Assembly: GCA_016758965.1 (NCBI GenBank)
Contig: JAEPRB010000007.1
Location: 62,001-126,000, forward strand
Direction: 5' to 3'
From: Circinella minor
Lineage: Eukaryota > Mucoromycota > Mucoromycetes > Mucorales > Lichtheimiaceae
DNA: 64,000 nt
Shown piece by piece: positions 37,000 through 48,885 of this stretch. Each line of letters starts with the position of its first letter. Position 1 is the first letter of the stretch. The position numbers were made by a program, and so were the translations under genes. The notes under the pieces were generated by a model, which had not been told where the DNA came from, did no database searches, and saw only the letters and a program-made list of their open reading frames with translations.

Positions 37000-38205
37000 T
37001 TACAAAAGAACTTCATGATAGACAACGTTTCTGGTAGTAAAACCTCCTTGATCAAGTTGAGTGGAATTATCAGGATTTAGCATAATTCTTATAGCGGTTG
37101 GTGTTCGAACCCGAGACATAGCAACATAAAGAAGGCCATGGGCAAATGGAGGCTCTGGTAAGTAGAGGCTAACATTATTGAAAGTTTGGCCTTGTGCTTT
37201 GTTGATAGTCATTGAAAATGCCAATCGGACAGGAAATTGAGTTCTTTTAAAAATGATAGGGGATTGTGTTTGCGAAGGAGTGAGTGTTATGCGTGGTATG
37301 AGTACGATTGTGCCTGCTTGTCGCCCAGTAGCAATTTCAGCTTCAAGAACATATTGGCGCCAGGATCAAACAATCAATTTTGTTCCATTACAGACCCCAT
37401 TGGCAGTATCCAGATTTCTGAGTAGCATGATAGGACAGCCAACTTTGAGTTTGAGATTGTGTGGTGGAAGGTCAGAAGGGTCTAACGAATTTAGGAGTTC
37501 ATTTGGATACCGAATTTGATCCTCAGGATCATCTACTGCATCCGCACTTTTAAACTCGGACGCATCACCAGGGAATTGGTCAAGAATGAGACTATTTAAA
37601 ATAGAAACATCTTTGTTTTTTGGAGTCAAAATTGCACGACTGGTAAGAAATTCACAATTGACAGTTGGTAAGTGGAGATTTCCAAATACAGCTGCAATTA
37701 GATCATATGTATTGTACCGCGGCATGACCATTTGAGTAGGGATTTGCACCCTATCCTCTGTATCGAGCACTAATGGCTCAGCTCCATTATCAACGCGTAA
37801 AAGATACTCTGGAAAATCACGTAATTCATTGGCATCGACAGTACTAGCAGCTTGTTGAACGCGCATATTGGTACGAAGACGATGAATTACAACATGGCGC
37901 CAGATATCTTTAGACTGGTTTAAGCATTGTGCAACAATTTGGGGTCGTTCGGCATTTGGAATTACAGGAAGTACCTATTTAGTTATTATGAAAATAAGAT
38001 TAAATAGATATAAATATCGTAAGTGACAATGATTAGTTGGAAATTCAAACTCTAATTTCAAGTATGTTATATTTTATATGTCATTTGTTTATATACATAC
38101 CTGGCGAAAGTCACCACCAAATACAACAGTTTTTCCACCAAAAGGAACGTGTTCAAGATCGGGATTGACAATGCGCATGGTACCTTGGATACTCCTATTA
38201 GTATC
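37000..38205 (-). pseudogene. PIF1-like helicase part of Helitron
   Basis: Contains VNPDLEHVPFGGKTVVFGGD (motif II/III region), spliced through a GTATGT donor at about 38099 to an acceptor near 37976, then LPVIPNAERPQIV…, then ELRDFPEYLLRVDNGAEP…, LKVGCPIMLLRNLDTANGVCNGT, and finally the SF1 motif V/VI block MTINKAQGQTFNNVSLYLPE and LLYVAMSRVRT. Walker A (GxAGTGKS/T) is not present, and the frame is interrupted between 37370 and 37230. The helicase is therefore incomplete and non-functional as it stands. Confidence 0.82.
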
Positions 38206-38777
38206 AACATACCGGATCACTTTACCAAGAACCATATGCTTTGTGAGGTCATCTATAAGCTCCTTTAGTTTTAAGCAAAAAACGTGAGTGGTGAGATCAG
38301 GATGGTCAGAAGCGCGTTGTCCTGGTAAAAGAGAACCTTCGATTTCAGGCCACCTGGAATTGGTGGTCATTGTAACAAAAAGATCGGGCTTTCCAAAGCG
38401 ACGTACAATACTCATAGCATCTTGGTATAGTTGTTGCATATGCCGAGGGTACCCAATAAATGATGATGGTAAAATAACATGCTTTCCACAGTTGCCCTAT
38501 CATTATCACCAACATGCATAGCATCTGCAACATTACGATAAAGGGCTGCCCGTAATCTACTTTGGTTATGACAGATAAATCCCAAACGATTGGCTTCCAT
38601 CTTTGCATACATATCAACGATATACTGTTGAAACAGCTTTCCAGACCGATGTAAATAATTATCTTCTCTTGGTTTTCCACCGACCATGAGGCGGTATTTA
38701 TACCATTCCATCACAGTAATTTTGTGGGTGCCAGATCTTGCGTCAATAGTCCATCCTTCATCGCCTGAATATATCAT
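38205..38777 (-). pseudogene. Helitron-like N domain, frameshifted, HUH motif missing
   Basis: Encodes YSGDEGWTIDARSGTHKITV…, KLFQQYIVDMYAKMEANRLG…, then after a frame change RRFGKPDLFVTMTTNSRWPE and ELIDDLTKHMVLGKVIRYVD. In intact Helitrons this is followed by a segment carrying the HUH nuclease histidines (GLPHAH-type). Here the text passes directly into helicase sequence (NRSIQGTMRIVNPDLEHVPF). The endonuclease centre, the tyrosine pair and Walker A are therefore deleted. Confidence 0.82.
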
Positions 38778-38843
38778 TATTGTAGCAGTAGATTATTAGT
38801 TTATAATGGCTCTAGAAAAAGGGGATTTGCTTATGATAAGTTA

Positions 38844-39611
38844 CTAACCTTGAAAAAAAAGTAAGACGTAATGTAGTGCATCATAGAAGCGATGCATCTC
38901 ACTGATTCTTTCCAAGCCATCAGCTCGCGTTCTTAGGACAATATCGCGCGTACCAGCATTTTCATCTCCATCATTTCCAACAATAAGAATTCCAATTTCA
39001 TCGGCATTTGGTGCATTATAGCCTCGATTATATGGAATATTTTCAGATCCGATTGCAATTCTTACATTATCAATACCACGAGTTCGTGAAACTTCTGCCA
39101 TACTTTGAAAAGATGTGACAAATGGATTAAGGCGATGCATCATATTTTTTAATTGTTGAAGTGCAACGTTATTGAGAGTTACAGGAGCAACAGCATGCCG
39201 ATTTGCAGCTTCAGCAGATAAATTATCATTCTCATTAGGCAATAGTGATCCAATCCTATGGTACATGCTTCCATGAATACGAAAATTATATGCTCCACCT
39301 CGAGCATTGGCAACAGTATGATCAATATTAGCTCCAAGTTATGTAAAGCTTAATACATTGTTGTAGGCACGAATATTAGGACGAAAGTGTGCAGAATTAG
39401 AATCACTACCATAAAGCCTTTGAACTATTTCTGTAGGTGCGGGACTTAGTTCTGGAAGTTGTACACTTCCTTGCTGACAACATATGTTAAATCGAGGTCT
39501 GCTCAGAGAGCTTGAAGAAACACGCTCTTGATTCCAAGAAAATGTCGTTGTGAAATCGTGTTGCTGGAAACGCGGGTAATATTGTGAGCCTTTAATTAAT
39601 ATCAAAAACAC
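38844..39611 (-). pseudogene. Helitron N-terminal region remnant
   Basis: Two pieces, about 39611-39345 (…RPRFNICCQQGSVQLPELSP… LYGSDSNSAHFRPNIRAYNN) and 39266-38844 (MYHRIGSLLPNENDN…, QLKNMMHRLNPFVTSFQSMA, RADGLERISEMHRFYDALHY). They are interrupted by a stop near 39340. Order and wording are typical of the region that precedes the Helitron-like N domain. Confidence 0.75.
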
Positions 39612-39719
39612 ATAATTAACTATTAATATACTCGCTTAATCATTACTCATAGTATAGGTATAGAATATTTGTAGAAATAGTGAACTAACAGTTTCTGACT
39701 CATCTCGGTTGTTAGGATT

Positions 39720-40090
39720 ATTTCAATAATCTTTATGAGTTACGCGCCTGTGACCTTCTTGTCCACAACTTGAACATACAGGAACAGCGATTTCTGATGA
39801 CTCATGAATAAATTCCAAATCGCGTGCATCATTCTCATTGCGCTTACGGATCGCCAAGCGATTTGGATTAAGACAATCTCGGTGGGTTATTCGTTGGTGG
39901 CCTTCTTGTCCACAACTCGCACAAACAGGAACACAGATTGAATAGAAGTTTAAACAAAGTTAAACTTACGCTCATCAGTTTCATTATGATCGCTGATCGC
40001 CAAACGATTCGCATTGTTGAGACAATTTCGATGAGAAATGCGTTGATGACCGGATAAACTGCACGAATTACAAATGGAGGTTGACATGGG
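39720..40090 (-). pseudogene. Three tandem CCHHC-type knuckles of the Helitron protein
   Basis: Reading from a Met at about 40087: CNSCSLSGHQRISHRNC, then after a probable intron CASCGQEGHQRITHRDC, then CSSCGQEGHRRVTHKDY. Spacing is C-x2-C-x4-H-x4-H-x2-C. The last cysteine of the third knuckle is replaced by Tyr and a TAA follows. Linkers repeat LNxxNRLAI. Probably nucleic-acid-binding; similar knuckles begin Helitron proteins of Mucoromycota (from memory). Confidence 0.65.
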
Positions 40091-41013
40091 TTAAAAAAGT
40101 TAAAAGAAGACTATTTTGCGATATTATGATTAAACAACACATGCCATGTATTATTACACCTGATAAAATATTTTATTAGTTTTAACTCAGTCCTATTTCC
40201 TTTTTTGTGTAGTAACTTTTAATAATTTTGTGTAGAAAGTTATTATTTTAAGAATATACAAATTAATTTTGTTTCGTTACAAAGACTTTCTGCTGGATTT
40301 AAGAATAACAGATTGATTAAAATTTGGATGAAGTCAATGAGGGGAAATCCTATTAAGTTTAAGCAAAAAAAAAAAAAAAAAAAAAAAAGAGAGAGATATC
40401 TGAATGGATAACATATAATATTTGATATAACGGAAACGTAGAAAATTAAGTTGTACAGTAAATATTCGCATGAATTACGGAAGCTGTCTTCTCTTTTTAA
40501 CAGATATATCCGGTAGAAACTTGATAGGTATTCTTCATCAGAATTTATATCTGCACTCAAATATTCACGACATTCAATTTGGGGATCAACCATTGGGGGC
40601 GTCCTTAATAAAATCGATCATAGCAATTGTCGTTGTAAATATTGTTCTTCAGCAAAATATTGTGAACTAACTGGTTATATGATAATTTATTTGAGCTATA
40701 TGTTTGATCCTCCCATACAACATAAAAATATAGTTTGAAGTGCAGACAAACTTATGGCGTCAAAATTATTACGAATCCGGCGTCAGAGAATATTAACAAA
40801 AATATATGACCTCAGAAACCATACAACAATGCAAAAAAAAAAAAATAAAGCATTTAATAAAGCACATTAAACTATAACAAAAATAAAATAAAATACATGG
40901 AGATAGAATCATATGATCTTTTTATTTTATTTCCACGAAAAAAATTTTAGCTATTACCTACCGCTTCCAAAGGATCCGTATCCTTGAATTCAAGGATGCA
41001 ATAGTGCACAGTA

Positions 41014-41350
41014 GCGAATCTTCGATATACTGTAGTATTTCCCGAAGCACTTTTATCAGCAAACCAATCTTCAAATTGTGACATTCTAAAAGAAGTTTAA
41101 AGCGTTTTTTTTTGTATTCATGCGTATTAACTTCATTTCAGTTCGTTGATACTTACGTGACATGTAGCATATCTAACTTTCTGTATATGTCGCTGAATTT
41201 TTGTTTGCAATATTTTGCTCCTTGAATATGTATTTTTTTCCATGATTCTGTTATAGACTAAACCCAAGGCTATAGCGGCTCCAGATCAATTTATGATGTA
41301 GCGAAATTAAAAATTGATAAAAAAAAAGAGTGATAAAGTGATAAAAAGAC
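41014..41350. repeat. Direct repeat copy B (about 335 bp)
   Basis: Partner of 32177-32510 in the same orientation, about 90% alike by eye with small indels. On the minus strand its open frame is longer than in copy A: MSQFEDWFADKSASGNTTVY then RRFATVHYCILEFKDTDPLE and AVGNS before a stop near 40948. Its donor-like GTAAGT and acceptor-like TTTTAG are conserved, and the TAG-ATGTCACAATTT arrangement is identical. See copy A. Confidence 0.8.
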
Positions 41351-43800
41351 TTATGGGGTGAGCCCTTTTGTGCAATTTTTTTTGTTTGCTCGTTAAAGTG
41401 AGAAGTGGTTTCTATGGTTACACGAAGTTTCCATCAACTTACCCCATTATCTGTGCGATTTTTTTTTAACTCACTGACTCGTTGATTACCAGTACAATTA
41501 TCTTATTAACAACGAAGCTTAACAGAATCAAAGCGTCTAATCATTCGACATTTCGATAATTTTGTTTCTTTATCTTATCAGCAACAATAACATGGTTTCA
41601 ACAAACAGGAATAACATATTCCTCCTATAAATATAAATCAACAATCAAAAAAGATCCATTATTTGATATTGATATAGTTACTAGCGATATACTGAATTTA
41701 CTAATCATTTTTTTTATGGCCATTGTGTACTTATCTACGGCTACGTACGTAGCCAAATGTAGTTTGATGAAGTACTGTACCAACAGTTATGCTGTCCAAG
41801 AAAACATTATTACCTATATATAAAATACATTCTCTATTTTTGTTGATTAGTGGTTGTTGCTACATTTAACGTTCTTGAACCAAATAGAATTTGCTACAGA
41901 TTTTTCATATAAGATAAAGTTCGATAATGCGCATTAAAAATTACATTCAAAAATAGATAGTATGACTAGTGACAGACTCTATTTTTATACAATTGCAATT
42001 CTGTTGAACATCAAGCTGGACGATTCTTGGCTCGCTTTGACCTAAGACGGAAATTCCTACCAACGGAATATCTTCACAAACGTCACAAAACATACTTTGC
42101 GAACCAGACAAGATTACGTTTAATATATGTATATTACAAGTTATCAATTATTCATAAGACATGATCAATGCAGATGGAGACCTTGAAATCAATGAATCAA
42201 ATGCTGCTTTGAGTCCCTTTTTTTATCGACAGCCGTGGGGAATATTATACGTATTATAGTTTTTTATACAATACCTATATCATATATCCAGCAAGGTCTC
42301 ATTTCCGGAATAAAATAATGCTTAATGTGTAAATATATAAAAGACACTTGAAGCAATTATGAAAGCATGACTGACTCAAAGATGATCCAGATAGAACATG
42401 TAGAGGATGAAAAGCATTTGGAGTCTATGCACAACTACGTACGAATGAGGAAAAGTCGCCTATGAGGCAACAATATGTACTCAAAAAAATAATAATCAAA
42501 GATTCATCATCACTTTATTTTTTAGTATTCTTTTTATTTTCATTAGATACGTATCATATACAAATGTTCCATATTCCTATTTATCAACTTAATTTCTTTA
42601 TTTTTATATTTCCTTTATAATAATTTTTACATAGTTCAAATATATTAACAGTTTCTTATTAAATAAATAAAATTACAGATGGATATAATTAACTTATTGC
42701 TTTATATAGTTTTGCCTTTGAACTTTACACTATATGAGATATGGAAAATATCAAGTAGTTATCAGAAGAAAAATCCCACAGATAATGGCGTATGCTAATG
42801 GGAGTCCTGTGTAATTATGAAGATTATTTCTCACTTTACTCTCAGACAAAAAAAAAATCGCATCAATAAAGTCATTTTACATAATTAAATAATCCAAGAG
42901 TATTATTACTTTTTGTGGATAATATTCGAACAAGGTGATACTAATAAGCAGTAAAAGTTGATATATTCTTATATTAGTTATTTTAGTAGAATAGCTTTAA
43001 TAATCAAAATGTCTATGTATTTACATTATTTATTTCAGGCAGCTCAAGTCTTCCCATTTACCGTATGAAAAATGTGATTCAACAGTTTTAAAAAAAAATT
43101 CACCCAACTAGCCCAATTAGTAGTGTATTTTAAAAGCTCTTTGAACGCTGTTTACGATCAAGAACTGCTTACTACTATCAGCACCCTTGATATTTTTCAA
43201 GGAGACTTCCACCACCTCTATCGAAGAACCCTCGAATAAGCTTTCTCTATTAACATCATGCTGATCCACCAATACAAAAATTAATACAATGAACTTCCTT
43301 ATGCCTATACGACTATATATCGATACTTCCACTGCTTACAATTCAGTACAGATTATGATATCATATGGTCAACGTTGCAGAAAAACTACCGAGTGCTTTG
43401 CTCTATATGATTATGTAGACATATGTTTGATAATGTACAGATTTCTTAAGAATGCCCAATCTTCATACATCTATCAAAAAAAAGAGTATTGCGTATAAGA
43501 CTCTATTCTGTCATGCGAAAATTTAAGAATGATCTTTCCAAAAAGACTTTGTATGTAAAAAGATAGAGTCTTTATTGCTTTCCTTCACTTTCTTTTTTAA
43601 CTGTTTTTTTTTTTCTGTATACGTAATACATAATATTCGGAAGTTAATTAAGATGTTAAACAATATTAAATAGGTAAGAAAAAATTTGATAAAATAAGAA
43701 CGGGTTATAAGTTACATAAGCAAAAACTCAATGGTTCACAAACACATTAGGATAAAATATTTATTATAAAAATTGCAATGCTCTTGGCCGCAACTTTTTT
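41351..43800. other. Intergenic AT-rich region
   Basis: About 2.4 kb after the direct repeat. Only short open frames with no family features (e.g. 41947-42147, 43117-43332). I see no gene or transposon end to support. Confidence 0.45.
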
Positions 43801-43804
43801 TTTT

Positions 43805-43935
43805 TTTCAAAAAAAAAAAAAAAGCTACGTGGACAGGCCCTACCACGTGGAGGTGGCATTGCGTTAGGACCCAACCTCCCCAGTCGATGACTGGATCATC
43901 GGCCCCCTTTACTATCCGAAGATAGTAAAGAGTAT
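43805..43935 (-). ncRNA. Candidate structured RNA segment ending in poly-T
   Basis: On the minus strand: a perfect 10-bp hairpin closed by C(TTCG)G (43907-43916 with 43921-43930), the very stable RNA tetraloop. Then CCAGTC-ATC-GACTGG (43880-43894), GGAGG…CCTCC, and ACGTGG…CCACGT (43827-43832 with 43843-43848). A run of T begins about 43823, as at an RNA polymerase III stop. The segment is far more GC-rich than its surroundings. It matches no RNA I can name (not 5S, U6 or tRNA). It could instead be the end of a transposon. Confidence 0.3.
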
Positions 43936-44183
43936 AAATACTTACCTCCCCAAGGAGATCGTCGCGTCGTATCGTTCGTGGTATCGTCCGTGGTATCGTC
44001 CGTGGTATCGTCCGTGGTATCGTTCGTGGTATCGTCCGTGGTATCGTTCGTAGTATCGTTCGTCATATTGTTCGTGGTATTGTTCGTCGCGTCGTTTGTC
44101 GTCCTCACGTGATTGCTGCGGCGTTTCCTTAAAAAGAATAAAAAAATAAGAGTAAGAATAAAGCTCGTCAAAAGTAATAGCAT
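43896..44183 (-). CDS. Small Thr/Asn/Asp-repeat open frame (hypothetical)
   Basis: Open frame of 95 codons starting MLLLLTSFILTLIFLFFLRK, a membrane-anchor-like segment, followed by about ten 4-residue TTDD/TTND units and SPWGGKYLYSLLSSDSK. The repeat units are the translation of the 12-bp minisatellite. The same DNA is also open in another frame (RYHGRYHE units), so coding is doubtful. A GTAAG donor-like site follows WGG. Its stop falls in the structured segment at 43.9 kb. Confidence 0.2.
   Translation of the reverse strand: MLLLLTSFILTLIFLFFLRKRRSNHVRTTNDATNNTTNNMTNDTTNDTTDDTTNDTTDDTTDDTTDDTTNDTTRRSPWGGKYLYSLLSSDSKGGR
43968..44100. repeat. 12-bp minisatellite (GTATCGTYCGTG)n
   Basis: About ten to eleven units of GTATCGTCCGTG / GTATCGTTCGTG, decaying toward 44100 (GTATTGTTCGTC). 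Since 12 is a multiple of three, both strands stay open over the array. Confidence 0.9.
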
Positions 44184-46552
44184 GTATAAAAAAGAAAAAC
44201 AATAGATAGAAAGAAAAAATGTAGGAGAAAATAAATATATGATCTATTGGGGGAAGAAGGAAAAAAAGTATTACTTACCGTGTTGGTTGTTGCTGGTGTA
44301 AAGAAAAAAAAAGAGAAGAAAAAGAAAAAGAAAAGCTTTGAAAACCGACCCTTTTTATACTTTTTTTTTAAATCCGATATAATGGTAACACCCTTTTTCA
44401 TGCAGCAATGCCTTTGTATAGCTTACTTTTTATTTATATGATGTAGACAAGTAAAAACAAAGTGGAGAGGAATAATAATTTTAGCGATCTTGCCATGGTG
44501 ACACACACACACACACACACATATACATAGTATGTTCTGGACTATTAGTCGCGCAGGACAATTATAAAGAACATTGTTTTCAAATCTACTCCCTCCCCCT
44601 TTATTTTTTGCACGCGTTTATCTTTGAAAAATAAAAAAGAATGTTATGCTGGTCATCTATAAAAAAAAACATAATGTACCTTTTCATCTTGTCGCTATAG
44701 AAAGAATACACTGTCAAAGTAACTTTGTTTCAAAGTAGTTTGTATAGTTTGTTGGTGTATTCTCAGTGAGATGCTACATGGTTAAAATAACGAGTACGTA
44801 AAAATAAAATACTCTACTGCCATGGGTGGTTATATACGTATAATTGTATTGAAGAAAAAGTTATTGTATCTAAAAGGGTATGGAACAGTATCGTCATGAT
44901 TATTCCTACTGATAGCAATTATAGAGTGTTTTATAGTTATTGTTTTTATATTATAGAGTGAAAGGCTTTGTTGTTTCTACCTTTTATTTTTATTTTAAAG
45001 ATACGTAGTTCTATCCAATGGATTAAAAAAAGAAAATCAATCGATTCATTTCTATTTAATATCTTGTTTGACTTTGGAATACAGACACTCAGTTTACCAT
45101 GAATTCCATCTGTGGTCTAAACTAAACAGTGATCTCAAAAAATGTATGCATGAAGTTTATAAAATCAATATTAAAAAGAAATCAGAGCAGTAATAAAATA
45201 GTCATTTCTTTATTGAAATCTACAGTAATAAAAGACAACAGTTAATGTAGGAACGAAAAAGAAGACGTAGAAAAAAAAAAGTCTTATGCTTTTAATATAT
45301 TACATCATATTATTATATATCTAATTTTATTTGAACTATATTCTACACCCAACTTTTAAAAAGATCTAAATTGGTAGAAAATAAATCAACAAGAAGAATG
45401 TTTTCGAACTTTATAATCATCATCATTCAAGTGTGAATAATTAAACCTTTTATTTTTATTATACGTAAATGTCCTCAGAATATAATAAGTATGATGTGAT
45501 GCAAAAGAATAAAATAATAAAAGTCTAATATTCTCATATATCATTTATGCTCTTTATTAGATGAATCTGATGTCTATTCCTGAATAAGAAAAGCTTGATT
45601 TTTAGATATCTATCATTAACAATATTATTTAGTACGTAACCCATTTATTTTCTGATATACTATTATATAAAAACAGTGAACTATAGATGCTACACCTCTC
45701 TCTCTCCCCCCCCCCCCAACATATAGTTATATTGTAATTTTCAGGTGTTGCCAATCATGAAAAATATATCGTCAATCAAAAAAGATTCCCAACGACCAAA
45801 AGGAGAACCCTCCCCCCTCCCCCCTCCCCCAAGATCTTTATTCAATAATACATATAAAAAGTCAAATCATGTATCAATCAAGTAAATCATTTATTAGCGC
45901 ACAGTCATCTATTAACATTGGTATTAAAATAACCTTTTTTTTTTTTTTTTTACTAAACTAACATATGTATATAAACAAAAAAAAAAAAAATGGGGTTTGA
46001 ATGTGATGGTCCGTGATTGTATGTAATGTTAATATGTTAATAATAAATAATTAAAATGGTCCCATCAAAAACTTTATATTTTTTCACATGCAAAAAATAA
46101 ACCAAGAAAAACAAACTACAATAAGAGATAACAACAATCATTTTTCTTCTTTCTGTTTCCTTATTATTTGTATTAACTATTTTTTTTTATATATATAAAC
46201 CATAATCTCTCCCTCCCCCCCCCAACTTCTTCCCTTTTTTTTTAAGTAACTTAATCAACTCTCCTGTCAATCAAGAATTACTCCTCATTTCATTACTCCT
46301 CATTGAAAAAAAAATAATAAGGAGAAAAACAAACTGTGCCACTCAATTACACTTACAATAAACTAAACTAAACTCAACTCAACACCCAAAAAGTCCTAAT
46401 CTTCTCTCTTTTTTTATTTTTTATTTTTTAACCTTTCTCTTTTTCTTTTAAATCTTGCTTCTCCTCTTCTTTTTTTTTAAAAATTTCGATTAGCGAGTCC
46501 ATTCAAGAAACGAACTAAAACTACGACATTGGAAAAAATAAATAAAATAAAA
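44184..46552. other. Intergenic region upstream of the J-domain gene
   Basis: Contains a (CA)n run (about 44502-44520), C-rich runs near 45708-45718 and 45809-45830, and a pyrimidine-rich tract (about 46160-46490) directly before the J-domain gene start, the usual look of a fungal promoter and leader. No gene supported. Confidence 0.5.
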
Positions 46553-47789
46553 ATGCCATTTATAAATCCTTGGGGTAGTTCAACACCACAAGCAACAATT
46601 AATACTAAAAAGCAAGCGGCACACCAACCAACAGAAAATGAAAAAAAGTATCAATATGTGGATGAAATTTTAAATGCTCCTGATTATTATCATGTTCTTG
46701 GTATTACTAAAGAAGCTCCAAATGAAGATATTAGAAGAGCTTATATAAGGGTAAATATATATAAATATATATATATTCTTATTATTTATTATCGAATTGT
46801 TGTCACTGACAATTTATCTATTCTCTATCTATATTAGCGAAGTCGAGTATGTCATCCTGATAAATTTGTTCCACCTTATCCTCGAGCCACTGAAAGCTTT
46901 CAAAGTAAGGGTTACTAAATATTTTATTTTCTCCTTATCATTTATTATAGGAGTTAATCTAATAGAAAAGAAATTTATCTAAATAGTTTTATCATTGGCT
47001 TACGAAACATTAAGTAATCCATCATCTAAACTTATGTATGATTTGTCTAAACAACAACATCCAATGTCTTCACCAATGTATTCTCCAAATGATGATGAAA
47101 ATCCAAATGATACATTACAGCGTGTGTTACATCAGGTGAGTTATAATAATAAAGAAGTTTCATATCAAATAACTTGTGATTTAAATTAAAATTATTATTT
47201 AGTTATTTATTGAAATGATGGATGGTGAATTTCAAACAATGCGTGCTTTTATACGTAAGTAAACTGAAGAGATATAATTTAAAATATATAATTAACATGA
47301 ATAAATTTATTAGATGCTTTAAATGAAACGAATCCTGGTATGCATATTAGTGAAGATGCTATTATTCAAATTGAACTTGCTTTCCGTAAAATGAGAGAAT
47401 TATTATTATGTAAGAAAAAAGTTATAAAAGGAATTTTAAAATAGGACAAGATAACAAATAAGTAACCTAACAATTTATTAGCTACACATACTTATTATAA
47501 AGTAATTCAATTTGAATTGATGCGATTATATGAATTACAACAAGATTTACGAAGGTTATCTTATTTTGATTTATGGCGTCGAATGGCTTTATCTATAACC
47601 ATTTGTAAAGTCTTATTACAATTACCTATCATGATTAATACTGCTTCTCGAGAAAAAAAAGAGAAATTACCTATAGAAGAAGGTAATAAAGATGATAGTC
47701 AAGGTCTTTTAGGTAATCGTGTAGAAAATGCACTTAAATTAGCTGTAGGTTTACTAGAAGCAGGTGAACGTTATGCTACAGCTTGGTAA
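46553..47789 (+). CDS. J-domain (DnaJ-like) protein, 289 aa
   Basis: Hsp70 co-chaperone type protein. Exons: 46553-46750, 46838-46904, 46987-47135, 47203-47254, 47314-47409 and 47482-47789, all in phase. The J-domain occupies about residues 35-105: DYYHVLGITKEAPNEDIRRA, the HPD tripeptide at 72-74 (VCHPDKF, needed to stimulate Hsp70 ATPase), then LAYETLSNPSSKLMYDLS. The helix-1/2 region is canonical, but the loop after HPD (KFVPPYPRATESFQ) resembles the Djp1/Caj1-type group with a C-terminal X domain. The remainder (IQIELAFRKMRELLL…, KVIQFELMRLYELQQDLRRL, ALKLAVGLLEAGERYATAW) is helical, with no Gly/Phe or zinc region. Client and location are unknown. A start at the first ATG after a long pyrimidine-rich leader was chosen. 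Confidence 0.88.
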
Positions 47790-48885
47790 ATAATAATAAT
47801 AATATCCCAATTCCTTATCTTTTTTTATATATATATGTATATTACACATTTATATAAAAATTTGTCTATACCCTTTACTCCTTCATTTATTTCCACAAAA
47901 AAACAAGTTATAAACTTTCCCTCCCCCCCCCCACACACACACCTCTTATTTCAACTATTATCATTATCATTATTTACTTTTTTATTATTATCAATCAATC
48001 TAAAACTAACCTTTTTTTTTGTTTTGTTTTGTTGGATTTGATAACAATAAAACTCTCCACCCTCCCTTTCACCTTTCATGGGGGGTTATTTTCTTGCAAA
48101 TAATAATAAAAAATAATAATCATAATTTTATTATTATTAGCGTATGTTGTTGTTATGTTTTTAATTGTTTTAAAGTTATTAAAAACTATCGGCCTTGACT
48201 GTTCCAAAAAAAAATGTTGGATCGTGATCCGACCGCCGAAACCTTGTGTTGGTTATTGTTGCCAAGCCAATGGGTTTTGTCCTTGGTTACAATAGTAAAC
48301 AAAAGGAAATAAAAAAAAAAGAAAGTCGTGGGCAAAAGAAAATTGTTGTGATATGTGATAACCATTTTTTTTTATTAAGGTTACAAACAACAAAAAAAAA
48401 ACAAAAGTTTAGTTGATAAAAACATCGTCATTGTACCGAGACTTTTTATTTATTTTTTTGGTCTTACGCAAAACCGGGCTTAGTATTATGAGAGGAAAAA
48501 AAAGAGAGATCGCCCTTATAAGAAAAGATCAGCCACACCTAAATAACCCAAGCCCATCTCTTTTTCCAGTTTGGTAGTTTATAAAAATAGCTAAATGTCT
48601 AAACTCAGTTTAACTTGGACGGAGTGCGGAATAAAGCGAACACACATATTCATTTTTTTTGTTGGAAAAATAGAGTCTGTGTATGTGTAAAGAACCAGAA
48701 AAAAAAAAAAAGAGCGTGTTTCTACTTTTATACATACAACTCGGTTCTCCCCACCTCCTCCCCCCCCCCTTTTTTTTTTTTTTTTTACTTTCTTTTTTTT
48801 TTTTCCCTCTTTATCTTTCCCTCTTCTTTTTACCTTTTTTTCTTTTTTCCACTTCCCCACACACCTATTTTTCTTTTAATACCTG
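47790..48885. other. Intergenic, syntaxin promoter
   Basis: About 1.1 kb. Poly-T and C-rich tracts dominate 48740-48885 on the plus strand, immediately upstream of the syntaxin ATG. Such CT-rich blocks are common in strongly expressed fungal genes. No gene supported. Confidence 0.5.

Larger units (their letters stand above)
36435..40090 (-). mobile_element. Decayed Helitron (Rep/helicase type)
   Basis: Minus-strand remnants appear in the expected Helitron order: cysteine knuckles (40090-39720), N-terminal region (39611-38844), Helitron-like N domain (38777 to about 38205) and PIF1-type helicase (about 38200-37000). A candidate 3' terminus reads GCGAAGCGAGGAAGGGGTGC then CTAG on the minus strand, ending at 36435 next to T. 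This matches the CTRR-T rule, and the GCGAAGC segment is a known very stable DNA mini-hairpin. The 5' TC end was not located. Individual coding remnants are listed separately. Confidence 0.7.

Noticed and set aside
32177..41350. The 335-bp direct repeats as LTRs of a retrotransposon.
   Set aside because: No TG…CA ends, primer-binding site, reverse transcriptase, integrase or gag in between; the interior is made of unrelated DNA transposons.
41947..42147. Minus-strand open frame with a CxxC pair (FCDVCED).
   Set aside because: Too short and isolated; one CxxC is not evidence of a zinc protein.
43117..43332. Minus-strand 71-codon open frame.
   Set aside because: No recognisable feature, AT-rich intergenic setting, no promoter or splice support.
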